A stretch of DNA of 64,000 bases from Perognathus longimembris pacificus (lineage: Eukaryota > Chordata > Mammalia > Rodentia > Heteromyidae): the NCBI RefSeq assembly GCF_023159225.1, contig NC_063176.1, positions 6,026,963 to 6,090,962 of the forward strand, written 5' to 3'. Below, piece by piece: positions 49,701 to 61,284 of the stretch. The notes under the pieces were generated by a model, which saw nothing but the letters and a program-made list of their open reading frames with translations, was not told the DNA's origin and did no database searches. Made by a program: the position numbers and the translations under genes. Numbering within the stretch: the first letter of the stretch is position 1; each line of letters opens with the position of its first letter.

Positions 49701-50367
49701 GATTCCCCTTTGGAAAACTTTTGTTGGTATAATCAATTCCTTCTTCCTTCTCACTTCTGTACACTAAGTAAGCTCTTTCTGACAGAGGAAGTATGAGAAT
49801 GTCCAATTGCTGCTTGTAACTACACAATTCTAACAGAATCCTCACATCAGTAAGCCAGTTTGTCGTAATCTAAATTATCATGTTCCAACTGGAATACAGA
49901 GTATGGGATATATTACTTTAATTTCCATCTTTCTGACAGAGATTATTGTGTCTGTTTCTCTTTTTGTTTCAATTCGGTCCACAAAATAGCAAAATGCCAT
50001 AATGAGAGGAATTATTAAAGCTAAGGTGTAGACACTGCATTAAAAATGGAATACTAGTCATGTTTGTCATATCATACTAGCATCTAATTTGACACTAGCT
50101 ACTAAAAAAAAAAAACAAGCCAGCACACATATAAATATATCCTGAGGGTTGTGCATTGAATCAACCAAAAAAGAATGGCCTGTTAATGCAATACAATTAT
50201 TATTATGCAAGAAGTACATCTTGTTGACTAGAATATAAATTGTGGATCTCTAAGTGACCAAATAAATAGTGTGACTATGATGAGGTTGTTAAACAACAGG
50301 GAAACCTAAAGTGCTCATAAGCACAGATAACATGGAAATACTTTGAAATTGCACGAAAAACACCCCC
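46769..50367. other. Mostly unique AT-rich DNA, 3.6 kb
   Basis: A probable ancient L1 (L1M/HAL1-like) ORF2 remnant, plus strand, lies at 47430-47740 ('aatattatgcagcagtaa', 'aacataatgagaaagaattc', 'aggtacaaaaaggaa'). A TC-rich tract lies at 49307-49435. Otherwise nothing recognised and no coding signal. Confidence 0.5.
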
Positions 50368-50940
50368 AGGGTGATGGATAATCTCATGTGCCAATTGACA
50401 TGCATTAAAGGGAAATGACTCTGTTAGCATCTTCATGTTATCTTTGCTGGTGAATTTTAGGTTTCTTCATTGTATAACAATCTGAGTATGGTCAGGACTA
50501 TTATTTAGTGACTTGCAGATCTAGAACTTACTTATATCTGACTTTTCTTGGTGAAGCTGTGTGTTTCAGAAGAGATTAACATTCAAATAAGCATAATGAG
50601 CCAAATCTGCCATCACTGATAAAGACTGACATCATTCAGTCTGTTGATAGTGAGAACAGAACAGAAAGGTAGAGGAGGGGTAAGTTTCCTCTTTACAAGC
50701 TAAGAGATACCTGTCTTCTGTTCTTGGCCATCAGAGTGTCTGCTTTTTACACCTTTCAATTCTGGGTCTGACACCATCCACTGCTTTGGTTCTCAGTCCT
50801 TTGGACTTGGGCAGAAGCACATCACTGGCTTTCCTGGGTCTCCAGATTGCACAACTTCAACATAGTCCCACTATTTATTTAGCCACTTAGAGAGCCACAA
50901 TTTATATTCTAGTCAACTAGGTGAAAGTTAAAATAGGTAC
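50368..50940 (+). mobile_element. MLT2-like ERVL LTR remnant
   Basis: Landmarks of an MLT2 LTR appear in order: 'gataatctcatgtgccaatt', 'cagaagagattaacattcaa', 'agcataatgagccaaat', 'ttggacttgggcagaag', 'ctttcctgggtctccag'. It is an ancient solo-LTR-type fragment. No internal retroviral coding sequence is present next to it. Confidence 0.7.
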
Positions 50941-51185
50941 TTGTTTTCAATGTAGACTTAGGGGTCATGCATTGTCATTTCTACTGCATTCCCGTGTAGT
51001 AAGAAAATCACAAATATTCTCAGATTCCAGAGGAAGTGAATTAGATTACAGTTCTAGTGAAAAGGATTTTTAAGAAGATGAGGAGATATTTTACTTAACC
51101 ATATTTTCAGAAATAAATCTGGCATCGAACCTGGCCTTGGAGGGTCTTGTGTGCTGGGTCAAAGAATTGATCTATTTTTAAATAT
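50941..51185. other. Unique DNA
   Basis: Nothing recognised. Confidence 0.4.
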
Positions 51186-51194
51186 AGACTGGCT

Positions 51195-51707
51195 CCATAT
51201 TTTAGCTATGGTAAATGTCTAGGAAAGTCCAAACCGATAATCACAATAGCTCAATAGCTATGTACATATGATCCCATATATGATCCTAAGTAAAAGGAAC
51301 TCTAAATTATGGAAATAAGTGGTTTATCATTGTTGTTTTCAAAGTCCTATGTGAAATTAGGCCTTTTACTTCCCTGATTTTACCCCTGTTGTCATTGTAC
51401 TTGATTTTGGCACCTGGGTATTGTATATACATTTATCTGAACCAGGAAAAGGAAGGGGAACATCAGAACGGTGAGACAAAAGGTAAAAGGTGAACCAATG
51501 CAACAGCAATACTTAGAAGACAATATGCTTTAAAGCAACTCAAACTGGGGGGGGAGGGGGCATTGAGGAGGAGGGTAAGTGGTTGGAAAATGAGGGAGGA
51601 GGTAACAAGTTTAACAAGAAATGTACTCACTGCCTTATATATGTAACTGTAACCCCTCTGTTCATCACCTTGTCAATAAGAATAAAGTAAAATATAAAAA
51701 AATAGAG
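51195..51707 (+). mobile_element. L1 3' end with a 25-bp 5' inversion
   Basis: The main part (about 51217-51707) is plus-strand L1 3' UTR up to 'gtaacccctctgttcatcac' and an A-rich end. Its first 22-25 bases ('ccatattttagctatgg') are the ORF2 C-terminal region (AKIWN codons) in the opposite orientation. Flanks share 'agactggct' at 51186-51194 and 51708-51716. Confidence 0.8.
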
Positions 51708-51716
51708 AGACTGGCT

Positions 51717-52964
51717 ATTCGATCAGATGAGAGGTATGGTATATGTAATTTACTCAAATAATGGTTGGAACTTCCCAAAATGAAATAAATTGCTTAAAAA
51801 TAAAGGAGTTCAAGTAAAGTGTTGTTTTTTTTTTAAAAAAAAGAAGTACATCTTATTGAATAATACAATAAAAATTCATTCCAAATGAATCAGTAAAATA
51901 TTTGCCATCTTCCTTTCAGTTTTCTCCAGAGTCTACCAACAAAGGTGAATCCAAACTCCTAAGCTCACAGCATCCTAGCTCTGGCTTTATAATGCTGAAG
52001 TCACAGCATACATCTGAATGACTGTTAAGTACTCCAAAATTTGTATTCCGTGGACAGCCTTCTGAGGGGCAGCTCATGTGCACATTGCTAATTAGCTCTG
52101 CTACCACACCTGAGCCAACTGTCTGTGGCTGCAAGCATGCTTTCAGGAGGGGATTGAAAGTCAATTCATTAATTTGGTGTCATTCTCCAAAAACCAACAA
52201 CAATAAAACATACAAAGAAGAGACAGATTTGATAACGAATTCAGCTCATATCTACAACATCTGCTCTAAAGTGAAATTGGGTTTGTTTTGGCTTTTATTT
52301 TGAAACATTATTTAAAAAGCTCTAATCTGTTTAATTTGAAGGGGCTTTGGGAAGAGAAAAATGTGGTTGACTATTACAGTCCAGGGAATTTTTTTTTAAT
52401 TTCAAATGAAGCCAAGGGAAATAGGGTAAAACAAACAAGAATAGAACCATCACCAACCAAAGCATTAAAATTTGCATCCTAAAACCACGAAATCCATATC
52501 TTAGGTCTAACTTTATATATTCTTCAGAAATGAACTGCCACTCAGAGTCAGTTTTCTCCTCCATAAATTGGGTATAATAATCCTTACTTCACAGGACATT
52601 TTCCGTGGCAAAATATTTATAAAGACTTTAGCAACCGATCTACCCGGCACTCATTATTATTTAAATCTGTGTCCAAAGAGGATTAGCAAAGAAAACTTCA
52701 TTTGCAAAGACTGAACTTGTACATTGCCTGCATAAATAAAATTTCACATATATCTGCCAGTTAAAAATATATGCAATTGTCTACTGAAAAAGCATAATAC
52801 ACAGGTTCACGTAGAGGCTATTGAAGACAGTGAGAAAAGCTGTGAAAGGGTTTTATTCCACTCCATCAACGCCACAGTGAACAAACACGCACTGTAAGTG
52901 AATGGAGTAGAGATTTTCAAAACAGCACTTCTACATTCTGTTCAATGGTCCTGAGAAAAGTTAC
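51717..52964. other. Unique DNA with GC-richer patches
   Basis: 51930-52180 and 52600-52930 are complex and repeat-free. Open frames up to 82 codons are not recognisable. Possible conserved non-coding sequence. Confidence 0.4.
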
Positions 52965-52979
52965 TTCCTCCACTGCCAA

Positions 52980-53241
52980 GCCGGGTACTGGTGGCTCATG
53001 CTTGTAAGACTGGGTACTTAGGAGGCTGAGATCTGAGCATGGCAGTTAGAAGCAAGCAAGCCCCGGCAGAGAGGTGCCCAGGAGACTCTCATCGGCAATT
53101 AAACACTCAAAACTGGGAAGTGGCGCTGTGGTTCAAGCGGTAGAGTGCTAGCCTTGAGCACAAAGGGGTTCAGGGACAGGGCCCAAGCCCTGAGTTCAAG
53201 CCCCACAAACAACCCCCCCCCCAAAAAAAAACAAAAACATT
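52980..53241 (+). mobile_element. B1-Geo SINE, full length
   Basis: Begins 'gccgggtactggtggctcat' (7SL/B1 head), joins the Geo half through 'catcggcaattaaacactc' and ends with a C-run and A tail. Duplication 'ttcctccactgccaa' (52965-52979) against 'ttcctccattgtcaa' (53242-53256), 13/15. This copy defines the full B1-Geo unit. Confidence 0.93.
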
Positions 53242-53256
53242 TTCCTCCATTGTCAA

Positions 53257-53632
53257 AACTCTGCAGGAATATTTGCCAAGGAGTGGGTGTGAGGCAGTGA
53301 AGTTGCCTCTGCATATCAGTAAATGCCAGCAAATGAATAAAATTGTTAGATTCTTCTTTATTGTTAATACTTTTTCCTTTGTAAAGGTGCTGAGCTTGGG
53401 CTTCCCAATCTCACTGGGCTTTCTCACTGTAAGTCCCACTTCCACCTTTTCGATGGTGGAGATAAGTCTCACGGACATTACTGCCCAGGATGACATGCTT
53501 GAACCACAGTCCCCAGATGTCAACCGTCTCACTAGCTAAGGTTGCAGGTGTTGAACCATCCGTGACCAGAAGAATTGTTCATTGTGACTTGACATTTACT
53601 GATAACTTCCCTGTGCAGTGCAAACATGACCT
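53257..53632. other. Unique DNA
   Basis: Open frames of 88 and 120 codons cross this stretch and the adjoining SINE; neither resembles a known protein. Confidence 0.4.
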
Positions 53633-53909
53633 TGTTTTTGTTGTTGTTGTTTGCTTGCTTGCTTGCTTTTCGGGTCCTGGGGCTTGAACTCAAGGATTGG
53701 GCACTGTCCCTGAGCGTGCTTTGCTCAAGGATAACAAGGATAATGCTCTCGCACTTGAGCTACACAGCACCATTTTTGGCTATTTCTGCACGGTTTATTG
53801 GAGATAAGAGTCTCACAGATTTTCCTGCCCAGGTTGGCTTCTCATTAAGATCCTCAGGTGTCCGTCTCCTGAGTAGCTAGGATTACAGGTATGAGCCACC
53901 GGCACTGCT
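53633..53909 (-). mobile_element. B1-Geo SINE with (GTT)n/(GCTT)n tail
   Basis: Tail tract 53633-53669, then the inverse Geo half ('cacttgagctacacagcacc' with a short internal duplication 'aaggataac') and the inverse B1 head ('gctaggattacaggtatgag'). Confidence 0.88.
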
Positions 53910-54828
53910 TTTTAATCCTCCTTATTGAATATCAATCATTTTATGTAAATCTTCATGAAAATTCATTTCTAAGTTAACATGAAAAGAAACCTAACCCTTT
54001 AAAGTTACAGATACTAAATTGAATCCTGTGTAATATATAAATGATCTATATAAGGGATGCTCACTCTTCCCAGACTTATTGTACTAGAAACAAAGTAAGG
54101 TTTCCAAATAAATTGGTTAGGGAATGGATTGTGGCTTTTCCATCCTCTGGCGCCTGGGGAGGGCTGAGCAGAGTCATGCCAGCTGAGAAGAAACAGTGAG
54201 AAGACAGCTTTGGTTCTAGATGTTATTGTCAGGATCATTCTCACCACTGTGTGTTTATGTATCTTCAATGCTCTAATTCAAGGCTGGTAATAGCTAATGA
54301 ATTCATCTCTTACCTCATTGGACCCAACATACTGACAGTGTGAAGATAACGGAAATTACCCTTGACTGTTGACACAAGTCAAGATTCCAAGGCTCTTACA
54401 TATTCTCTAAAATAAATAAAATAAAGATGTCAGACACAGGCTAAAAGTCTTCCTCAGTGCCTATTGATTGGGGAAGGAGTGGCTTGGAGAGTCTACAAGC
54501 AAACCTCTGTCTCTCGACTCTTCCATCAAGATAACTGCTACGTGAAAACAGAGACTGCCTAAAATCAAGCCCAGAATTTCCCTCTGCCAAAAGCACTCAC
54601 ACCTAAGTCAAGTCCAACCTCATCAAGAGTCCAGATTTCTTAGATAAGCCACCCTGAAAAGACACTATTGGTTTGCTCCATACCTACCCTCAAATTACAT
54701 GCCTGAGGAGAGGACTGTAACATTTAGACATGTCAGCATCAAAATGTTGGCTTGGAGCCTTATTGAAAATTCACCGACCTCGTTCTTCCCCACCCCAGTG
54801 AAATGTTTAAGTGTATGCTTTCTGCTCT
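53910..54828. other. Unique DNA
   Basis: Nothing recognised; an 84-codon minus frame at 54014 is unremarkable. Confidence 0.45.
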
Positions 54829-55073
54829 TTTTTTTGGGGGGGGGGGAGTAGGCCTGGGACTTGAACTCGGGGCCTTGGCACTGTCCCTGAGTTTTTATGC
54901 TGAAGGCCATCACTCTATCACTTGAGGCAAGGCTCCACTTCTGGCTTTTTGTTGTTAATTGGAAAAAAGAGTGTTACAATCTTTTTCTGCCAGGGCTGGC
55001 TTCAAACCCCTATCCTCACATTTCAGACTCCTGCATAGCTCGGATTACAGGCATGAGCTACCAGCACCCAGCC
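54829..55073 (-). mobile_element. B1-Geo SINE
   Basis: Poly-T then G10 run at left (tail), inverse Geo half ('cacttgaggcaaggctcc') and inverse B1 head ('gattacaggcatgagctacc' to 'gcacccagcc'). Confidence 0.88.
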
Positions 55074-56369
55074 TAACGTGCATGTTTTATTAGTGCATTG
55101 TTATCACAAAAAGGTAATATCTAAAATGCCCAGGAGTGTGTTAGATCTCACAGTGTGATAAATAAAAACCTGAAACCAGAATGTCTAGGAAGAACCGCTT
55201 TCACCAGCTGTTTTCTCAAACTCTATTAAATGATTTTACAATTGGAAATAACTACACATGTTCTTTAAGTCCCAGAGCTCCCCGCTTCAGTTCTGTATTT
55301 CCTTTCTGTGAGAAATAACTTTATGTTTTAAGTGATACCTGGACTTTCCACCTTGAACCAAAACAAAAATGAAGTGTGCATTCCTTTCATTGTTCTTATC
55401 TCTCCTCTAATAATTCCCTTCTAAGGATTACAGAACTTGTATTATTTTAATAATTTCTGCCTTTTCTTAAACAGTATATTATTTTTTGGCTCAATAACTA
55501 TAAGGGAACAAACTATCGTTTCTTTCTCCTATGTTTCATGTCCCTTCTGCCTATTTGTTTCTATGATTTTTATTCAACTGTTATACTTTTTACACCTTCA
55601 ATATGTTTTGAGCAATTTTTTTCTTGTTCTTTGGAACTGCCTCTGGAGGAAACCAGAGAGACATAACAAATGTTATCATTATGGACTTATCAATGATAAT
55701 ATGTCCTGTGTAAGTCACCTAGTAAAGCAAGGCTCTAAATTTGAAAATAAAAACCTTTAGGGAGTTATATTTGTAACAGTATCATTTCTACTTTCAACAT
55801 TGTGTTCTACTCTACTTTTTTCTATACTGAGGAAATAATATTTCAATGTTTCCAAATGCTAAGGGACTAAAGTTCCCTTTAGGAACTTTAACCCCATCAA
55901 CCTTTTCTATTTCAATTCCATCAATATCCATTTTATGTAATCATCTCATATTTTTAAAAATCCTAGGAAAAATCTATGCCAAAGTATTGTTAAGATCCAT
56001 TACCTCAAGAGTTGAGAGAAATCTATGCTTCTAATTCTCTGACCTTGTACTAATAACAGAATTTTAGGATGTTTCTATTTATACATCTGACAAAATTTTG
56101 ACTGGACACAATGTAACTTCTTTCTATTTTCCTTAACAAATAAATATTTTTCTAGGCTCCTGTCTCTTTGAATTATACCTAATCATAAATCCAATTGTTT
56201 TTCCTTTAGTGACACTTTTCAATAAATCTTCCAAGTAATATCTGATGTGCCCGAGGGACAGCATTTTACTTATACTAAACAAAGCTGTCTGCCTTGTATG
56301 TTTCTTGTTATGTTTTTAATGGAATAATGATTTTTAGACAAAGGACCATGATGATTTCCTTTTTATTTA
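55074..56369. other. Unique AT-rich DNA
   Basis: A 107-codon frame at 55437 is rich in F/L/Y codons from AT content; not credible as a gene. Confidence 0.5.
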
Positions 56370-56815
56370 ATATTTTTCATTTCATTTATTTGTACCTCTT
56401 GGTCATTTAGATAACTTTAAAAAATGGCTGAGTTGCAAGTTGAATCTTCTAATCTCAGAAGAGTTGTATTTGGTAAATATCTTTCCTTTAGGAGTGATGT
56501 CATTTGGAAAAGCATTTTCAGTATAAATATGCTTAAATTTTAATTCTCAATACATTATTTAAGTTCACTGAATGTTTGTATTGTACAAAGAATCTAGCCA
56601 TCTTCAGAACTGCCTGTAAAAAGTTATCAAATTCTCTCCCTTTCTGGCCTACTATGTCTTGTACAATTTAACATGTATTTTATTGTTATAATTATTTATT
56701 TGTGCTAGTGAAAATTACTAGCAAACATTCAATTTTCATATTTTGAAAATGTCTAATTTCCCTAGCATTTTAAGAATATTTCTTGTTATATATAGAGTTA
56801 GGGGATGACTAAAGT
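56370..56815 (-). mobile_element. Ancient L1 (L1M-type) 3' region
   Basis: On + it reads 'tttgaaaatgtctaatttcc', 'agaatatttcttgttatata' and 'gagttaggggatgac', tracking the inverse of old mammalian L1 3' sequence. Weak but ordered similarity. Confidence 0.45.
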
Positions 56816-56824
56816 ATTTATATT

Positions 56825-57125
56825 TTGTTGGTACTGAGAAAGCCTCACAATTTCTAGGCATGTACTCTACCACTTGAACCATGCCTACAGCAAATTTTAT
56901 TTCTATTTTCCAAATAAGATGCTACTTTTTGCCTAGGAATGCATGGATTGTAGTATCCTGTTTATACATTCCACATAGCTAGAAATATAGGTACATACCA
57001 CCAGACCCAGATTTTTATTACTTGAGTTGATGTCTTAAAACTCTTCCCATGCTTGCCTCAAACTGTGACCTTTCTGCTCATAGTCTCATTAGTGAACAGG
57101 ATTAAAGATGCATGACATTGCAGTC
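56825..57125 (-). mobile_element. Degraded ID/B1-type SINEs
   Basis: 56825-57012 has inverse ID-like ('tactctaccacttgaacc') and inverse B1 ('tagctagaaatataggtaca') pieces. A second partial inverse B1 follows at about 57030-57125. Confidence 0.5.
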
Positions 57126-57584
57126 AACTCCTAAAGTGTTTTTCTTATCTTTTAAAAGACGTTGATTTTTTTTCTGTCCACTATACTATTAAAAAAGATT
57201 TCCACAATTTATATTATCATTTCTCTTTTTAAAATTTGTATCATTTTCTCCTGACAATGTTAAAGATTTTCCTTTATATTTTACTTTCAAAGTTTTGACC
57301 ATGTTATATCTGAATAGAATTCTCTTTGTGTTGTTAATTGCACTGACCATCGATTTATTTTGGGATTGGAGGACCTTCATAACACAGTTCAAAAGTTTTC
57401 GGATCATTCTACCTTTAATATTTTTTCTTACTTAAACACTATCCAGAAATTCAAAATACATGCTCACAAAAATCTTTTTCTTTCTTCCCACATTGCTAAC
57501 ATGCTCTCTCCTTCATAGTACTGAGCTTAAAACTATGGATCTTATGATTATCAGGTTGTCCTCTACAAACTGCATCATAGCTAT
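57126..57584. other. Unique AT-rich DNA
   Basis: Nothing recognised. Confidence 0.4.
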
Positions 57585-57815
57585 GATTCTTTTCACTTTC
57601 CTTATTTTTCAGAGAGGGTTTCTCAGTTTTGTTCCTGCTGATATGGACCACAATCCTGTTTATGCCTCCTGAGTATTTCGGGTCACCGGCACACAGCACT
57701 GTGTCCATGTTGAAACTGAATCTTCAATGTTTTTCCTGGACTAGCCCTGAAATGTGATCTTTATTATCTTCATGACTACCTGAAATTGCAGGTGTACCTA
57801 TTCATTGTGTGTGAC
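57585..57815 (-). mobile_element. Degraded B1-type SINEs
   Basis: Inverse B1-like landmarks 'gcctcctgagtatttcgggt' and, after about 75 bp, 'gactacctgaaattgcaggt' suggest two overlapping or adjacent remnants. Confidence 0.45.
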
Positions 57816-58778
57816 CTCTATCATGTAGTATTGTTATTATTATTATATTTCATTTCGCCTTCCTCTCTTCACATGATTGAATTTTTGTTATTTTCCATGT
57901 TCAGATTCCAGATTCTGCCATATCTAAACCACTTGGACAAACTCTGTGAATTTTTAATATAACAATTAATACAGGAAGTGTCCAGGCTTGTAATTATGAC
58001 ATAGTGACCTGACAATAGACTATTATCAAACATTAGTTTATAACAAAGTTTCCACTCAGAATTCTTGACATTTTTGGCTGCATAAAAAATGTTTTTTGTT
58101 TTGTGAGTTCCTGAAAGCTTAATAGCTCCTTGGCCTGCATACTAAATATCAAATGCTGCTTCTCTGACAACAAAAATTTTATCTGGACATGGCCAGAGGT
58201 CCTGTAGAAGAAAAATCACTCTTGGTGATTTATATAATGCATAATAAAGTGTTATATTGTGGGAATTATTTCTATGCATAGATGCATTTTCATTGAGAAA
58301 ATCTTAAGGGTCTTAAAAATCAGCTACTGGAATTAAATATAATTTTAAATCCAAAAGTTCATGTAGGCAGAAGTTTGAAATACATATTTAAGAACTGAAT
58401 TGAGCTACCTCTTATGAGATAATTACTTTGAAATTTTCTTCCCATAATATATTTAATATGGGTTAAAAGGCATATAACTGCATCTTTAAATTGCAATTGA
58501 TTTCAAATGTGTCAAAGGCAAAATTATTACTATCGAGGTGCATTAAATTCCCAACTCTTTTCATAATTTGCCCCTAAAATTTTACCGCAAAGAAACATCC
58601 TCAGTGTATGAACTTAGCATGTGACCTTCTGTAAACTGCTGTGCTTGCAGCTGCCCAGATAGTTTATTGTAGCTATTTAAATTTGAGAATTTATACTCAG
58701 AAGTCACTTCTTCTCAGCCTGCTATTCTAGGATACTTCACATAGGTATTTTGCATAAAATTTTGTCATTGTAAGTGCT

Positions 58779-58780
<2 letters not shown>
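57816..58780. other. Unique AT-rich DNA
   Basis: Single-copy; 58560-58760 is GC-richer and complex. No repeat or gene. Confidence 0.45.

Positions 58781-58824
<44 letters not shown>
58781..58824. repeat. (GT)n microsatellite
   Basis: 22 pure GT units. Confidence 0.97.
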
Positions 58825-58828
<4 letters not shown>

Positions 58829-60195
58829 GTGCATGCATTTAAGTCAGCTATCATTCAATTTGGGTCTCCTTTATCAATGTATATTTTAATATGATTTTGC
58901 TATCAAAGAAAGAACACTAGTTGCCTTTTAGGCTGCATAGGTACCAGTTATATACTGAGAATTTGATAATACTCATGAAGAAGAGAAAGTTAGAAATGAA
59001 ATAAATTATGTTTCCTGATAAATCTAAGGAAGAAATAGCTTAGGGAAAACACAGATTACTAGTTGTTTTTGTGATTACAGAACTTCCCCAATACTCCCCT
59101 TAAAAACAAAATGTAAAATTACTGTAAAGTAGTGACCTTAGTACTACTTTTACCTTTAATAATATAGATTTTATTATACTGAAATGTATATCTAGTGAGC
59201 TTTGTACATATCTAATATTTCTAGTGATTTTTAATAAATATCTATCAGCTAATCATTAACCAGAACAAACAAAAAGGAAGTGTATTTTACCCAAACTATT
59301 TCAGTAATTAATTTATTCATTAGTAACATTCCAAAAATAATTAAAATATACAAATGCAAACAACTGGCCAAGAATAGTCAACTATTTTTAAAATGTTTGG
59401 CATGTTCTACAAAGATTAATGTTGAAAAGAAAGCATTGATATATAATGACTTCCATGGTTTTTTCCTTACTACATTCTATATGAAATTAGATACAATTTT
59501 TAAGAATATAGTCATTTGATAACAATATAGTTTTTGCTAAAATGTAATTACTTTAAATAACTTTACAGATTTACAATTATTGGATCAAAAATATATTTGT
59601 CAACTAAAATATTCTATCAAGTAATATTTTCTTTCATTTTATATTTAGTGTTCATCACATTAATATGATATATAAATCAAGATTTGGCAATATCTTCATC
59701 ATAATAACTATAAATAAGCAATATTAAAACTGAAAAGGCCAAAGATTAAGGCTCTTACCTCCCACAAATACATACCCAAGATACAGAAGCAGTGGTGACA
59801 CACAGAAGCTCTGGAGCCATGGCTCAGAATTTTAATAACTTTTATCTTTCAAAGCATTGCATTTTGTCTCCTTTTATTAAACATAACATCCCCTGTCTTG
59901 ACCACAAATATCATCATAGAAGTCTTCTTGGGGTTGTATTGGATATTCTGGGTTCGCATTTCCATTTATTCCACTAAATCACATGAATGCAACCCAGTGT
60001 AGTGCTACTTGTGCATTTAAAAGAGTAAGAGCTCTAATTAAGGACTTAGTACCAGTTGATGAAAGCAATGTAAAGCCAAAGAAAACAGAAAATTTCCACA
60101 GAAATGAGACCCAAATGAAAGTGAGCGGAAACTTCAGACCAGAAACTCAGAGAAGAGGTATGTGTGCTACCAGAGCACAGGCTTCAGATTGCATA
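58825..60195. other. Unique AT-rich DNA
   Basis: Very AT-rich to 59750, then GC-richer to the L1 insertion point. The 85-codon frame at 59983 runs into the L1 and is not recognised. Confidence 0.45.
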
Positions 60196-60210
60196 GAAAT
60201 CATGGCAGTA

Positions 60211-61269
60211 CCACATTTTCCTGATCCATTCATCTACTGAGGGGCATCTGGGTTGGTTCCATATTTTAGCTATGACAAATTGTGGTGCGATGAACATTGT
60301 TGTGCTGGTGGCATTACTGTGATTTTGTTTGTGGTCTTTTGGATAGATACCCAAAAGTGGGGCTGCTGGGTCATAGGGGAGTTCTATATTGAGCCTTCTG
60401 AGGAATCTCCATACTGCTTGCCAGAGTGGCTGAACCAGTTTACATTCCCACCAACAATGAAGTAGGGTTCCCTTTTGGCCACATCCCCTCCAACATTTAT
60501 TATTGTTCATTTTCTTGATAAAGGACATTCTTACTGGGGTGAGATGAAATCTCAATGTTGTTTTGATTTGCATTTCTTTTATGGCCAGTGATGGAAAATG
60601 TACATATACACAATGGAATTTTATGCCTCTATCAGAAAGAATGACATTGCCCAATTCCTAAGGAAATGAAAGGACTTGAAAAAAATTATACTAAGTGAAG
60701 TGAGCCAGACCCAAAGAAACATGGCACTATGGTTTCCCTCATATGGAATAATTAGTACAGGCTTAGGTTAGTCACAGCAGAGGATCACAAGAGCCTAATA
60801 GCTATGCCCTTATGAATGCATAAGATGATACTAAGTGAAATGAACTCCATGTTATGGAAACGACTGTTATATCATGGTTGTAATTACTTTCAACATGCCA
60901 TGTGAAACCGTAGCTTCTATTGTTGATGATCCTCTTGTATCCCCTTCCTGTGGTTGTACCCGCACTATCACTGGATGTTATCTGAGTACATTGGAAACTG
61001 TCTATACTGGTATTAGAACCAGGGAAGTGAAAGGGAATATCAAAATCGAGAGACAAAGGATAAAAAGACAAACGACTACAAAAGCAATACTTGCAAAACT
61101 GTTTGGTGTAAACCAACTGAACAAATCATGGGGGAGATAGAAAGGGGAGGGGGAAGGGGAATGAGAGAGGAGGTAACAAACATTACAGGAAATGTCCCCA
61201 AGGCCTAACATATGAAACTGTAACCTCTCTGTGCATCACTTTGACAATAAATAAGAAGGGGGAAAAAAT
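60211..61269 (+). mobile_element. Twin-primed L1 insertion (5' inverted)
   Basis: 60211 to about 60597 encodes, on the minus strand, an uninterrupted ORF2p C-terminal stretch with [48 protein letters not shown] and [11 protein letters not shown]. From about 60598 the next L1 sequence runs on the plus strand ('acatatacacaatggaattt' onward) through the 3' UTR to 'tttgacaataaataag'. The flanks 'gaaatcatggcagta' (60196-60210) and 'gaaatcacggcagta' (61270-61284) match at 14 of 15. The CCHC-type C-terminal region is present; the endonuclease and RT domains are absent, so the copy is dead on arrival. Confidence 0.96.
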
Positions 61270-61284
61270 GAAATCACGGCAGTA

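Noticed and set aside
50368..50940. A possible retrovirus with coding regions.
   Set aside because: Only LTR-like landmarks are visible; no gag, pol or env-like frame adjoins it.
55437..55760. 107-codon hydrophobic open frame.
   Set aside because: Phenylalanine/leucine/tyrosine-rich because the DNA is T-rich; no homologous family or initiation context.
60184..60654. 156-codon minus-strand open frame as a host gene.
   Set aside because: The content is L1 ORF2p C-terminus in an inverted segment of an L1 insertion; the ends run over unrelated sequence and the forward L1 part.
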